From an uncultured Collinsella sp. (GTDB taxonomy: Bacteria > Actinomycetota > Coriobacteriia > Coriobacteriales > Coriobacteriaceae), in assembly GCA_958403205.1 (NCBI GenBank), contig CATXWM010000008.1, positions 5,764 through 69,763 on the forward strand: 64,000 nt of DNA, written 5' to 3'. The translations under genes were made by a program, and so were the position numbers. Positions 25,951 to 34,836 of the stretch are shown piece after piece (within the stretch, counting starts at the first letter, position 1; every line of letters begins with the position of its first letter). The notes below the pieces were generated by a model. The model was not told the DNA's origin, searched no databases, and saw only the letters and a program-made list of their open reading frames with translations.

Positions 25951-26027
25951 GCGGCGGTTTGTCTCGATCTGTAACATCAAGACGGCAATATCGGCTCCAG
26001 ATGTTACAGATCGAGACAAACCGCCGC
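25951..26027. repeat. 28-bp perfect palindromic hairpin
   Basis: The arm starting GCGGCGGTTTGTCTCGATCT (25951-25978) is fully complementary to 26000-26027, with a 21-base loop. No coding potential is seen. It lies between the cyclo-ligase promoter region and the 3' end of the peptidase gene. Confidence 0.8.
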
Positions 26028-26061
26028 GGTGGGCTGCGCCGCCCCGCTCAAGCCGCAGAAA

Positions 26062-26098
26062 AAGGTAGATTTTCGGGCATGTCCCAAAAATCTACCTT
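26062..26098. terminator. Terminator after M16 peptidase
   Basis: AAGGTAGATTTT-C-GGG (26062-26077) pairs with CCC-A-AAAATCTACCTT (26083-26098). It lies immediately 3' of the minus-strand peptidase gene. Confidence 0.6.
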
Positions 26099-26104
26099 GG
26101 TGCG

Positions 26105-29100
26105 TTAGCCCATCAGGTCGACTACGTTAAAGCCGGCGTTGCTCTTGGCGATGACTTCGCGGCCGCCAAAGACGCAGGTGGGCGATTCGGCTGCGATGCG
26201 CGTCACGTCGGCGCCGAGCGAGCGCAGCTCACCGGGCGTGGCGGCGAGCATCTGGGCGCGGCGCTCCTCGCGTGCGTGCGGATCGAGCCCGGCCAGGTAG
26301 GTCGTGTTGCGGCGCTTGGTGAGCGCGTACGGCTTCACCGGCGCGTCCATACCGCTCACGCAGCTCACAATAAAGCCCTCAAAGGCGGCCTCGTCGGGCT
26401 CAAAGCTGCCAAGCCATGCGCCCGCGCGCTCCACGCGCTCAATCGAAGGATCGATCGCCGGGTCGCGGTAGGTGTAGAACGCCGTCTGGCGCTCGCCGGC
26501 TGCGCGGAATCCGCAGCCGTACGCACCGCCCTTCACGCGAATCTCGTTCCACAGGTAGTCGTAGGAGAGCGCGTTGGCAGCCACGGCCCAAGCGCCTGTC
26601 ACGTCAATGCCCAGGCGACGCGGATCGCACGCACGTGCGGCAAAGCAGATGTCGCTGGGGATCACGAAAGCTTCGTGGCGGTCGCACGGCGCCGGCACCG
26701 CGAGCGCGTCGCGGCCGGCATCATCGCCTGCGCCAAGCCCCAGGTCGCCCGCGGCGTCCCAGTACGCGTCAAAGTCCTCGTCGCTGCCGGTAAAGCTCGC
26801 CATGCAGCCATCGGCCACAAAGATGCGGTCTGCCAGCGCGGCAAGCTTGGCGCGCAGGTCGTCCAGTCGCTCGTCAAAGTGCTCGAGCAGATTGCGCAGG
26901 AACAGGTAGAAGTCCACGCCCGAGAGCTGCTCGCGCACCACGACCGAAGGCGAGCTGTAGCTCATCGCGCGACCCAGCGCCGCCGAGTGGCCGTTGTTGA
27001 TAAAGCCCTGCTCAAGCCCAATGCGAATCTGCGTGAGCACGTCGCGAACGCGGTCGGCGTCGGCATCGAGCAAAAGCGTGCTCGACCACACCTCGCGCGG
27101 CAGGCTTGCCAGTGCGTCGATCTTTTCGGACAGGGCGCCGGCGCTCACCAGCAGGTAGGGGCGCACGTCGTCCACGTCGGGCTGCGTCATGACCTCGGTC
27201 GTAAAGCTCAAAAAGCCGAGCTTGCCGGCGAGCAAGTTGTCGAGTTCCTCGGCCGAGTGCTCGCGCGTGGGCAGCTGCTTGAGCAGGCGGCAGAGCAACG
27301 TCACGTAGGGCAGGTCCTCAAATGCGACGCAGCTCAGGTCGAAGTACTGCATGGCGTAGGCCAGGCGGTTAGTGGGGATGCCATGGCGCAGGCAGGGGAT
27401 GGGCGCGGTTGTGTCCACAACGAGCGGCGGCTCGGGGCGTGCTTCGCCAATGTCGGACACGCGCAGGCGCGGTAGCGTGGCCTTGGCCTCGGGCGTGTCC
27501 TCGGCCTCCTGCGCGGCACGCAGCGCGGCCGCGCGCTCGGTCACGTCCGCCAGCTCGGCATCGGTCATGGCGTCGCGCTTGGCAGCTAGCTCGGCAGCTT
27601 CGGCACTCTCCGCACCCTCGGCAGCGTCCACCGGCACCAGCTCGACCAGCGCCATGTGATCGTTTTCCAGCACGAGCTCGCGCAACAGGTCCTCAAAGTA
27701 AGTGCCGTTCAGCTCGCCGCGCAGCTCCTCGTACACCGGGCCGTACTTGAGCGCCAGCGTCGCGGCGTCGTCATCGTAGAGCCACGTGCTCAGTGCGTCG
27801 CACGCAATGGCCACGCCGTCGGCGATGCCATAGTCGCGCTGGCGCAGGTCGTATTCGTTGCTGCTGATGATGGCCTCCAGGCGCTCGCGCGGAACGCCGT
27901 GCTCACACAGGTCGCGGCAGGCGTCTTGGAACACGCGACGCAGCTCGCGCGCTACGCCGAGCTGCGCGTTTTGCAGCATGATGAGCTCGTAGGGCTGCAG
28001 GCTCTCGGCCGCGGTATAGCTCACCACGTTGCCGCCCAGGCCGGCGGCCAGAATGGCCTTCTTAACCGGCGCTTCGTTGGAGCCCAGCAGTGCCTCAAAC
28101 AGGATGTCCGCCGCGATCGTGCGCTTGCGATCGAGCGCACTGCCCAGCACCAGGCCCAAGCCCACCAGGGCGTTCTCGGGCGTGGTGGCCATCTCGATGC
28201 GCCTGTACTCGCAGGTCACGGGTGCCTGCACGCCCAGTGGATTGGGTGCCAGCGCGGACGGGTCCTCGCCGGCGGCAACGGCAACGTCCATGCGGCGGCT
28301 CGCGGCACTCGGCTGCGACAGATAGCGCTCGTCCAAAAAGGCCAGTGCACGGTCCACGTCCAGGTCGCCGTAGAGCGTGATGTAGGAGTTGGAAGGATTG
28401 TAGTGGCGCGCGTGCGTGTCCAGGAACTGCTCGTAGGTGAGCGCGGGAATCGCGCGCGGGTCGCCGCCGCTCTCGTGCGCATAGGCGGTGTCGGGATAGA
28501 GTGCGGCGTTGACGGCGTCGTCCAGCACACTCATGGGGTCGGACAGCGCACCCTTCATCTCGTTGAACACCACGCCGTTATAGCGCAGCGTGCCCTCGCG
28601 CAGGCTCGCGGAGCTGCCGTCGCCCTCGTTCTCGGCGCCCTCCGGCAGGTCCAGCTCGTAGTGCCAGCCCTCCTGCTCAAAAATGGTGGGCTTGGTATAG
28701 ATGGCCGGGTTGAACACCGCGTCCAGGTACACGTCCATCAGGTTGTACAGATCCTGCTCGTTGGTGGTGGCAACGGGGTAGATGGTCTTGTCGGGGTAGG
28801 TCATGGCGTTGAGGAACGTCTGCATGGAGCTCTTGATCAGGTCGACAAACGGCTCCTTGACGGGGAATTTGGCCGATCCGCACAGCACCGAGTGCTCAAG
28901 AATATGGAACACGCCGGTGGAATCGGCCGGCGGCGTCTTAAAGCCAATGGCAAAGGCCTTGTTTTCGTCGTCGCACGCCAGGTACAGCAGGCGAGCGCCC
29001 GAGGCGGTGTGGCGCAGCACGTAGGCGTCCGAGTCGAGCTCGGGCACGGTCTCGCAGCGCTCGACGGCAAAGCCGTGGCAGGTGGTGCCGGGTGCCAGCA

Positions 29101-29143
29101 GCGCGGCGGCTGCGGCGCGCGGGTCGGTTGAGGTGGTGGGCAT
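26105..29143 (-). CDS. M16-family metallopeptidase (M16C, PreP-like)
   Basis: A 1012-residue zinc peptidase in the insulinase/presequence-protease branch. The inverted zinc motif HXXEH appears as His80-Ile-Leu-Glu83-His84 (VFHILEHSVLCGS), the distal glutamate is in FNEMKGALSDP, and a second inactive M16 half follows, as expected for a single-chain M16C enzyme of about 1000 residues. These enzymes degrade short peptides, probably in the cytoplasm since no signal peptide is seen. The start at 29143 follows AAAGGAGACTTCAT on the minus strand; upstream in-frame extension runs through intergenic repeats and is rejected. Confidence 0.92.
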   Translation of the reverse strand: MPTTSTDPRAAAAALLAPGTTCHGFAVERCETVPELDSDAYVLRHTASGARLLYLACDDENKAFAIGFKTPPADSTGVFHILEHSVLCGSAKFPVKEPFVDLIKSSMQTFLNAMTYPDKTIYPVATTNEQDLYNLMDVYLDAVFNPAIYTKPTIFEQEGWHYELDLPEGAENEGDGSSASLREGTLRYNGVVFNEMKGALSDPMSVLDDAVNAALYPDTAYAHESGGDPRAIPALTYEQFLDTHARHYNPSNSYITLYGDLDVDRALAFLDERYLSQPSAASRRMDVAVAAGEDPSALAPNPLGVQAPVTCEYRRIEMATTPENALVGLGLVLGSALDRKRTIAADILFEALLGSNEAPVKKAILAAGLGGNVVSYTAAESLQPYELIMLQNAQLGVARELRRVFQDACRDLCEHGVPRERLEAIISSNEYDLRQRDYGIADGVAIACDALSTWLYDDDAATLALKYGPVYEELRGELNGTYFEDLLRELVLENDHMALVELVPVDAAEGAESAEAAELAAKRDAMTDAELADVTERAAALRAAQEAEDTPEAKATLPRLRVSDIGEARPEPPLVVDTTAPIPCLRHGIPTNRLAYAMQYFDLSCVAFEDLPYVTLLCRLLKQLPTREHSAEELDNLLAGKLGFLSFTTEVMTQPDVDDVRPYLLVSAGALSEKIDALASLPREVWSSTLLLDADADRVRDVLTQIRIGLEQGFINNGHSAALGRAMSYSSPSVVVREQLSGVDFYLFLRNLLEHFDERLDDLRAKLAALADRIFVADGCMASFTGSDEDFDAYWDAAGDLGLGAGDDAGRDALAVPAPCDRHEAFVIPSDICFAARACDPRRLGIDVTGAWAVAANALSYDYLWNEIRVKGGAYGCGFRAAGERQTAFYTYRDPAIDPSIERVERAGAWLGSFEPDEAAFEGFIVSCVSGMDAPVKPYALTKRRNTTYLAGLDPHAREERRAQMLAATPGELRSLGADVTRIAAESPTCVFGGREVIAKSNAGFNVVDLMG

Positions 29144-29229
29144 ATGAAGTCTCCTTTGACGCCCCAGCGGGGGCGAATCGAGTCGAATCCTCGAGAGTAT
29201 ACCCATATGGGGCCCTCGACCAATCTGCC

Positions 29230-29382
29230 GGATGAGCGTGGATTTTCGGACACACGAGCGTGGAAATTCGGACGCCCACCAAATGAGCGTGGATTTTCGG
29301 ACGAAATCGGCTGCCAAAAGCCCAAATACCGTCCAAATATCCACCCTCATTTCCCGACCGTCCAAAATCCACGCTCATCCGC
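29230..29382. repeat. GATGAGCGTGGATTTTCGGAC repeat cluster
   Basis: GAGCGTGGATTTTCGGAC occurs near 29234 and 29285, with a variant (GAGCGTGGAAATTCGGAC) near 29256 and an inverted copy (GTCCAAAATCCACGCTC) at about 29360-29376. A further copy is at 18970. No gene is evident in 29144-29390. Confidence 0.65.
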
Positions 29383-29419
29383 CGCCCGCACATCTCTCAT
29401 CTCTCATTCGTCACGAATA

Positions 29420-29631
29420 CGAGAGATAACAGAAAGACGAGAGATAAATATGAGAGATAACTGAGCAGCAAAGAGACAAGCAATCATGGTATTATCTCAA
29501 TACCGATTGTTCTAACAGCGAAAACATGTTTAAATGAAACAGATGACAGACATCTTATCTTTCATCTCTCACTCCTCTCTAATATGAAAGATAACAGAAA
29601 GATGAGAGATAATTACGAGAGATAACTGAGA
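29420..29631. promoter_or_regulatory. Duplicated iteron-like operator block
   Basis: GAGAGATAA occurs at 29421, 29439 and 29452. The set GAAAGATAA/GAGAGATAA/GAGAGATAA recurs at 29586, 29604 and 29617, with identical 18- and 13-base spacings and an offset of exactly 165 bases. Both blocks are preceded by inverse copies (CATCTCTCATCTCTCATTCG at 29391; TTATCTTTCATCTCTC at about 29555). It sits directly before the AlbA_2 gene, so autoregulation is likely. Confidence 0.6.
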
Positions 29632-29687
29632 GACGAAGGAAATCTATTCGCGGCATTCTTCGCAGAACCGAGCGAAAGGACGTGCAG

Positions 29688-31154
29688 ATGAACGAAAACG
29701 AGCTGGCCGGTTTGCTTGAGTCTTTAAAGCGAATGGGTTCGGATGACCTTAGCGTCGAAGTAAAAGAGAGCGCCATGACGCTTTCCCGCGACGTATGGGA
29801 AACGGTCAGCGCTTTCGCAAACACCGCCGGTGGCATCATCGTGCTCGGAGTGAGTGAGCGCGCGGGTTTTGTTCCAGTTGCAAACTTTGAGACCGAGAAA
29901 GTGCTCAACCAATTCGTGGCGGGCATGGGCGATGCCGGCGGTCGCGGAAAGCTGGCCAATCCGCCCAAATACACCATTGAGCGCGTGGGGCTTCGGGGTA
30001 CCGTTGTTCTCGTTATCACGATTGAGGAGCTCGACCCGTCGAGCAAGCCTTGCTATGTCATAGAGCGGGGCGCTCAAGGTGGCAGCTACAAACGCATCGA
30101 TGACAAAGATGTCCCGCTTTCGTCGACCGAGGTTTTGGCACTGTCGTCATACGAACGGACGAGTCCTAGCGATCGCGATGCGGTGCCCGGCACGAGTGTG
30201 GGCGATCTCGACGAGTCGCTGGTCGACCGCACGATAGAACGCGCCTATTCGTTGACGCCTCGAGCGATGCGTGGTGCGACGGACAAGAAGACAAAGATGG
30301 AGCGCCTGAATCTCCTCGACTTCCAGGGCAATGTTACCAAGGCCGGCCTCCTTGCCGCGGGCGTTTACCCTCAGCAGTTCTATCCTAAGCTCTTCATTGA
30401 TGTGGCTGTCCATGCAGGAACTCAAAAGAGCGCTGCGGGACCGCTAAGATTTATGGACCGCACAGTCTGCGAGGGCACCCTGGGCGAGATGATTTCGGAT
30501 ACTGTCGCGGCTGTCGCCAAAAACCTGCGCCGCACCTCGACCGTCCAAGGCATCTCGCGTATCGACTCGCTGGAGATTCCCGAGGAGGTCCTGCGCGAGG
30601 CAGTCGCCAACGCGGTTATCCACAGGGAATACGGGGATCGGTTCTGTGGGCAATCGATCGCCGTCGACGTTTTTGACGACCGTATCGAGGTGACGAATCC
30701 CGGCGGCCTTTATGGAGGGAAGACTCGCGAGAACTTGTTTGACGGCAGCTCCCGATGCCGTAACGCGACGCTCGTGAAACTCATGTCGATTGTCCCGCTG
30801 CCGGATGGCGCAGGTTCGCCGGCTGAGGGCAATGGCTCGGGCATCCCGATGATGATCGATGCCATGCGCGCGTATGGTCTGGCCGAGCCCCTGTTCTGCC
30901 CGGGGTTCGATCGGTTCAAGGTCGTACTTTACCGTTCAAAGATCGAGCCGGTCGATCATGGCGGGGACTTGATTATGACGGCACTCAAGCGCTACGGCGA
31001 ATTGGGGACGCGCGAACTGGCGGAGCGCACGGGACTCACGGTTTCCCAGGTTAGGGCACGCGTCAATGCGCTCATTGAGCAGGGCGAGCTTGAGCCGACG
31101 GCGCCGTTGACAAGCCGCAACCGCAAGTATCGACTGTCAGAGCGCGTGGAATAA
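29688..31154 (+). CDS. AlbA_2/Schlafen-like ATP-binding regulator with C-terminal HTH
   Basis: A 488-residue protein of the COG2865 type. The N-terminal AlbA_2 domain holds VEVKESAMTLSRDVWETVSA and FANTAGGIIVLGVSE. The central part has the conserved LREAVANAVIHREYG and IEVTNPGGL of this family. The C-terminal 70 residues form a winged helix (LGTRELAERTGLTVSQVRARV). Such proteins are putative regulators, often near defence genes. The ATG at 29688 has GAAAGGA at 7 bases; a GTG at 29682 is too close. It lies beside a duplicated repeat block and a restriction-modification pair. Confidence 0.85.
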   Translation: MNENELAGLLESLKRMGSDDLSVEVKESAMTLSRDVWETVSAFANTAGGIIVLGVSERAGFVPVANFETEKVLNQFVAGMGDAGGRGKLANPPKYTIERVGLRGTVVLVITIEELDPSSKPCYVIERGAQGGSYKRIDDKDVPLSSTEVLALSSYERTSPSDRDAVPGTSVGDLDESLVDRTIERAYSLTPRAMRGATDKKTKMERLNLLDFQGNVTKAGLLAAGVYPQQFYPKLFIDVAVHAGTQKSAAGPLRFMDRTVCEGTLGEMISDTVAAVAKNLRRTSTVQGISRIDSLEIPEEVLREAVANAVIHREYGDRFCGQSIAVDVFDDRIEVTNPGGLYGGKTRENLFDGSSRCRNATLVKLMSIVPLPDGAGSPAEGNGSGIPMMIDAMRAYGLAEPLFCPGFDRFKVVLYRSKIEPVDHGGDLIMTALKRYGELGTRELAERTGLTVSQVRARVNALIEQGELEPTAPLTSRNRKYRLSERVE

Positions 31155-31254
31155 ATGCGTTAGTGGACGAGGCGACCCAATAATCGACCCTCAATTGGCG
31201 CCCACTAAGGTAAAGCGGTTGTTGCTCAGTCGACGGTGATGCTGAAGACTCGGC

Positions 31255-31746
31255 TTACGCCGGCATGGCCCCGAACCCGTCCATCAAGAACAGCCTAAGA
31301 ACCAGCTTGATGACATATCCCGGTTTGACTTCTGCCGCGTCAAAGACTTGGCGCTCGGCGAGCTCGCTGCAGTATGCATAGATGTCGCGGATAAGGTCTG
31401 CGCCCGAAAGCGTAAACATGTAGCCTGCGTCCGAAAGCGCATTGGGCGCGGCGGGCAACTTGGCCATGTGGCAGAACGTTTGCAGGTCGGGCGCCATAAC
31501 ATTCTGGTAGTCGAGGTGGCCGTTGGCATCCTGTTCGGCAAGCTCCAATTGGCGCACAAAATCCAGCGCCGCTGCTAACACAAAGCTCGGTGTAGGCGCA
31601 TTGACGTCCTGAGTGGTCGCCACAAGCCTGCCCGCCGCCTGCGTGACAAGCCAAGCGACCTCGCGCTGGCAACGCACAGCCTTGCGCGTAACCGGCTTGA
31701 TGGACGAAGAAGAAACGCTCCCCTTAGGCGGATTCGAAGCAGCCAT
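31255..31746 (-). CDS. Hypothetical protein, 163 residues
   Basis: I do not recognise this protein. It is soluble, with a Ser/Lys-rich first 20 residues and a predominantly helical, Ala/Leu-rich body (SFVLAAALDFVRQLELAEQD, then SGADLIRDIYAYCSELAERQ). No catalytic motif or membrane segment is visible. The start follows GGGAGGGTCTT, a good ribosome binding site, which supports it being real. It lies between the AlbA_2 regulator and the methyltransferase gene and may belong to the same accessory patch. Confidence 0.65.
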   Translation of the reverse strand: MAASNPPKGSVSSSSIKPVTRKAVRCQREVAWLVTQAAGRLVATTQDVNAPTPSFVLAAALDFVRQLELAEQDANGHLDYQNVMAPDLQTFCHMAKLPAAPNALSDAGYMFTLSGADLIRDIYAYCSELAERQVFDAAEVKPGYVIKLVLRLFLMDGFGAMPA

Positions 31747-31872
31747 AAGACCCTCCCATGAACAATCCGGCCCAACAAGCCCGGATGAAACACGTGCTAC
31801 ATCAGTATACAGGGGAGTGGGATGGAAAAAACGGAGTCGACAGCGTGAACTGCCGGCTCCTGATTGCTTGCC

Positions 31873-33135
31873 TTAGAGGCTGTACACTTCGACCATAGCT
31901 TCGCCAATGCGATGGGGCACGCCGGTGACGAGTGCGTTGCCCATGCAGAAGGCCCGATGGCCGTCGGTCATGCCCGTATCGGTCCAACCTTTCGGGAATC
32001 CCTGAAGCTGATCGAGCTCGTCGGGAACAAGACGGCGGAAACGGCCATCGGGACACTCGATGACGTGCTTGAAGCGGCTCGCTCCCGTGCCGCCTTCTCC
32101 TGTGAGGATGGTGCGGCTCGGCTTGTCGGTGGCATCCGGGAAGCTCATGGCTCCCTCGGAATACGTGTACGTAAAGCCTGTCTTTTTGTTAGTGCGCTCT
32201 TCGCGCTTGCTGCCCTTAAGGTAGCGCCAGTCGGGAAGCTTTTCGTCGGAGATGTAGAACTGCTCCGGGACATCAGCCTCGTCGACAAGCACGTCGCCAA
32301 GCACGTGGCGCTCACCGTGATAGTCCTCGGCAAAGTCGCAGGTCAGAACATGACAGCCCTGCATGACGCCAGCATTCTTGAATTGAGAGGTCTTTTGGCC
32401 GACGCCAAAACGAGTTGAGTTCTCGTAGGGGTCGGGCAAAACGTCGAGCTCGGACATCTCGTCGGGATAGATGGCGGGGAAGGCTTTAGCCATGACGCCG
32501 TTGTGCATGCGATTAACGAGATCAACCTTGCCAGCGTCCTTTTCGCAGAAGATATAAACACGCTTGCGACGCTGGGGGAAACCGTATTCGGCAGAGTTGA
32601 CCACGCGCCATTCGACCGTGTAGTCGAGGTCGGCAAGACAGCTTAGGATGATGGCGAAGTCGCGACCGCGTTGAGACGCGGGCGACTTGAGCAGGCGGTC
32701 GACGTTCTCAAAGAGACCGAACTTGGGCTTCTTCATTTCGAGGAAGTGATAGATGTCCCACCAGAGGACACCCTTCTTTCCTTCGATGCCGTGTGCCTGA
32801 TTGAGCGGACGCGCGACAGAGTAGTCTTGACAGGGGAAGCCGCCAACGACCATTTGGACATCGGGGATTTCGATTTCTTTCGCCTCGGCCTGCTCCAGGA
32901 CCTTATTGATGTCTTCGTTGACGACGGAATCATTGCCGAAGCGATCCATGTAGCAACGGGCCGCGAACTGACGCGCCTTGGTTCCGGGCGGCTCCCACTG
33001 ATTGGCCCAAATGGTGCGGAAGGGGCCGGCGGGCTTCATATAAAACTCGGGATGGCGAGGGTCGGCATAGCCTTCGAGACCCAAACGAAATCCACCGACG
33101 CCCGCAAAAAGCTCGGCAATATTAATCTCAGACAC
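31873..33135 (-). CDS. C5-cytosine DNA methyltransferase (type II R-M)
   Basis: A 420-residue m5C methyltransferase. The ordered motifs are I (IAELFAGVGGFRLGLEG), IV with the catalytic cysteine (GGFPCQDYSVARPLN), VI (FGLFENVDRLL), VIII (QRRKRVYIF), a variable target-recognition region, IX (RRLVPDELDQLQGFPKGW) and X (GNALVTGVPHRIGEAM). It would protect host DNA from the divergent nuclease at 33276. The GTG at 33135 with GGAGAAAC just upstream is preferred because the motif I region begins soon after; an in-frame start at 33198 is possible. The target is predicted to be GATC from the partner nuclease, not shown directly. Confidence 0.92.
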   Translation of the reverse strand: MSEINIAELFAGVGGFRLGLEGYADPRHPEFYMKPAGPFRTIWANQWEPPGTKARQFAARCYMDRFGNDSVVNEDINKVLEQAEAKEIEIPDVQMVVGGFPCQDYSVARPLNQAHGIEGKKGVLWWDIYHFLEMKKPKFGLFENVDRLLKSPASQRGRDFAIILSCLADLDYTVEWRVVNSAEYGFPQRRKRVYIFCEKDAGKVDLVNRMHNGVMAKAFPAIYPDEMSELDVLPDPYENSTRFGVGQKTSQFKNAGVMQGCHVLTCDFAEDYHGERHVLGDVLVDEADVPEQFYISDEKLPDWRYLKGSKREERTNKKTGFTYTYSEGAMSFPDATDKPSRTILTGEGGTGASRFKHVIECPDGRFRRLVPDELDQLQGFPKGWTDTGMTDGHRAFCMGNALVTGVPHRIGEAMVEVYSL

Positions 33136-33275
33136 GTTTCTCCAATCGCTGCTGTGTCCGGTTATGGTGGTCACAACAATAACCGATCGAGGGGACAATC
33201 AAGACCTCAATTTTCTGGGCGTTAGTAGTTGCTCTGAACTACCATGAGGTTAGTTGCGAGTTTCGGAGGTATCCC

Positions 33276-34781
33276 GTGTCTAAGAAGCGCCTCGATTTCA
33301 AGCGCATGCTTGACGATACTGATTTTTCTGACCCCTCAAGTATTGAGCGCTATGCTGCCAATCTCGATGGCATGACGTTCCGCGATATTCTCGAGCTCGG
33401 TATTGCTCCGGAGGGGGAGAGTGCGCCCAAGGACTTTGGCTCCAAGAAGTACAAAGGCGGTATGGGCACTCTTATCGAAGAACGTTACTTTGGCTACAAG
33501 GCCAATAGTGACGATCGCCCCGACTTTCCCGAGGCGGGCGTTGAGCTCAAGGCAACGTGTTTTGATGTGCTCAAGAACGGCCGGAAGTCTGCTGGCGAGC
33601 GCCTTGTCCTGACCATGATTCCTTATGACCGACCTGTTTCGCTCGACTACGACAGTTCTCACCTCAAGACCAAGCTCAGCAATATCCTGTTGATTTACTA
33701 CGGCCGAGATCGTTCCATCGATAAATACGACCAACGCATTGAGCGTGCGGTCATGGTTCGTCTGCCCGAAGAGGACATGAAAATCATTCGCGCCGACTAC
33801 GAGAAGATCATTTCCTATATTCAGGATGGCCGTGCGGACGAGCTTTCAGAAGGCATGACGACTTATCTGGGTGCTTGCACGAAGGGCGCAACTGAGGCCA
33901 CAATGTGGGCGGACCAGTATTATGAATACTTCAATACCGATACGGGCGAGATTGAGCGCCATCGCGCAAAGCGTCGCGCCTTTTCCCTCAAGCGCTCGTA
34001 TATGGACTATGTGCTTCATACTTATGTCCTCGGTGCTCCGCGAGTCGGGGAGAGCATTGTTCAGGACGATGGCAAGTCTATCGATTTCGAAAGTTACGTA
34101 ACTGGACTTATCGAGCGCCATTACGGTGAGACCGATCGTCAAATTGCCGAACAGTATGGACTGGAGTACACGGGCAATAAGGCGCAGTGGACAACGCTCG
34201 TTTATCGTATGCTCGGAATCAAAAACAATGCTGCCGAGGAATTCGTCAAGGCAGGCATTTCCGTCCGAACTGTTCGAGTTAACAACAGGGGGCACATCGA
34301 ACAGGCTATGTCGTTCCCACCGTTTGAGTTCAAGCGTTTGATTGAAGAAGACTGGGAGACGTCGCCTCTTCATGCGTGCCTTGAGACCAATCGCTTTTTC
34401 CTCGTTGTGTTCCGTGAGGACCACGATGGCGTGCTGCGTCTCGATCGTTGTTTGTTCTGGGCAATGGGAGAAAACGAAATCGAAGGCCCAGCGAAAGCTT
34501 GTTGGGATGAGACGCGAAAGGTAATACGTGAGGGCGTTGAGCTCAATCCGTATCGGGATGCGAGCGGAAAGCTCAAAGTGACTAACAATCTGCCCGGTAT
34601 GGCGGACAATCCAATTGTTCACGTTCGCCCGCATACGTCAAAAGCGGCTTACAAGTTTGCCGATGGAACAGAGATCGGTGACATCGCAAGGAATGCTTAC
34701 GAACTGCCCGACGGGCGCTGGATGACGAAGCAATCGTTCTGGTTCAACAAGGGCTACCTGGAGCATATTTTGGGGCTGTAG
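33276..34781 (+). CDS. Sau3AI/MutH-family type II restriction endonuclease
   Basis: A 501-residue protein, close to the length of Sau3AI. The N-terminal MutH-like domain has GTLIEERYFGYKANSDD followed by the PD-(D/E)XK-type core RPDFPEAGVELKAT (Asp, then Glu-X-Lys). The second half (from about residue 270, with HYGETDRQIAEQYGLEYTGN) resembles a second, effector-type MutH fold, as in Sau3AI. It would cut unmethylated GATC-like sites. It is divergent from the C5 methyltransferase with 140 bases between the starts, and its base composition is lower in GC than the core genes. Confidence 0.85.
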   Translation: MSKKRLDFKRMLDDTDFSDPSSIERYAANLDGMTFRDILELGIAPEGESAPKDFGSKKYKGGMGTLIEERYFGYKANSDDRPDFPEAGVELKATCFDVLKNGRKSAGERLVLTMIPYDRPVSLDYDSSHLKTKLSNILLIYYGRDRSIDKYDQRIERAVMVRLPEEDMKIIRADYEKIISYIQDGRADELSEGMTTYLGACTKGATEATMWADQYYEYFNTDTGEIERHRAKRRAFSLKRSYMDYVLHTYVLGAPRVGESIVQDDGKSIDFESYVTGLIERHYGETDRQIAEQYGLEYTGNKAQWTTLVYRMLGIKNNAAEEFVKAGISVRTVRVNNRGHIEQAMSFPPFEFKRLIEEDWETSPLHACLETNRFFLVVFREDHDGVLRLDRCLFWAMGENEIEGPAKACWDETRKVIREGVELNPYRDASGKLKVTNNLPGMADNPIVHVRPHTSKAAYKFADGTEIGDIARNAYELPDGRWMTKQSFWFNKGYLEHILGL

Positions 34782-34836
34782 CGTTTCGAGATTATTTAAC
34801 AATCAACCCCTGCTCCTCGATACCTCGATGTTGCCC

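Noticed and set aside
27656..29131. Plus-strand frame of about 490 codons inside the M16 peptidase gene
   Set aside because: Antisense to a full-length peptidase with catalytic motifs; no start signals.
29144..29464. Short plus-strand frame with repeated DERGFSD
   Set aside because: It consists of the intergenic repeat units read in one frame and has no ribosome binding site or homology that I recognise.
29391..29631. CRISPR array
   Set aside because: The repeated unit is only about 9 bp with short irregular spacing and no spacer-sized unique sequences; no cas genes are near. No CRISPR array is seen anywhere in the window.
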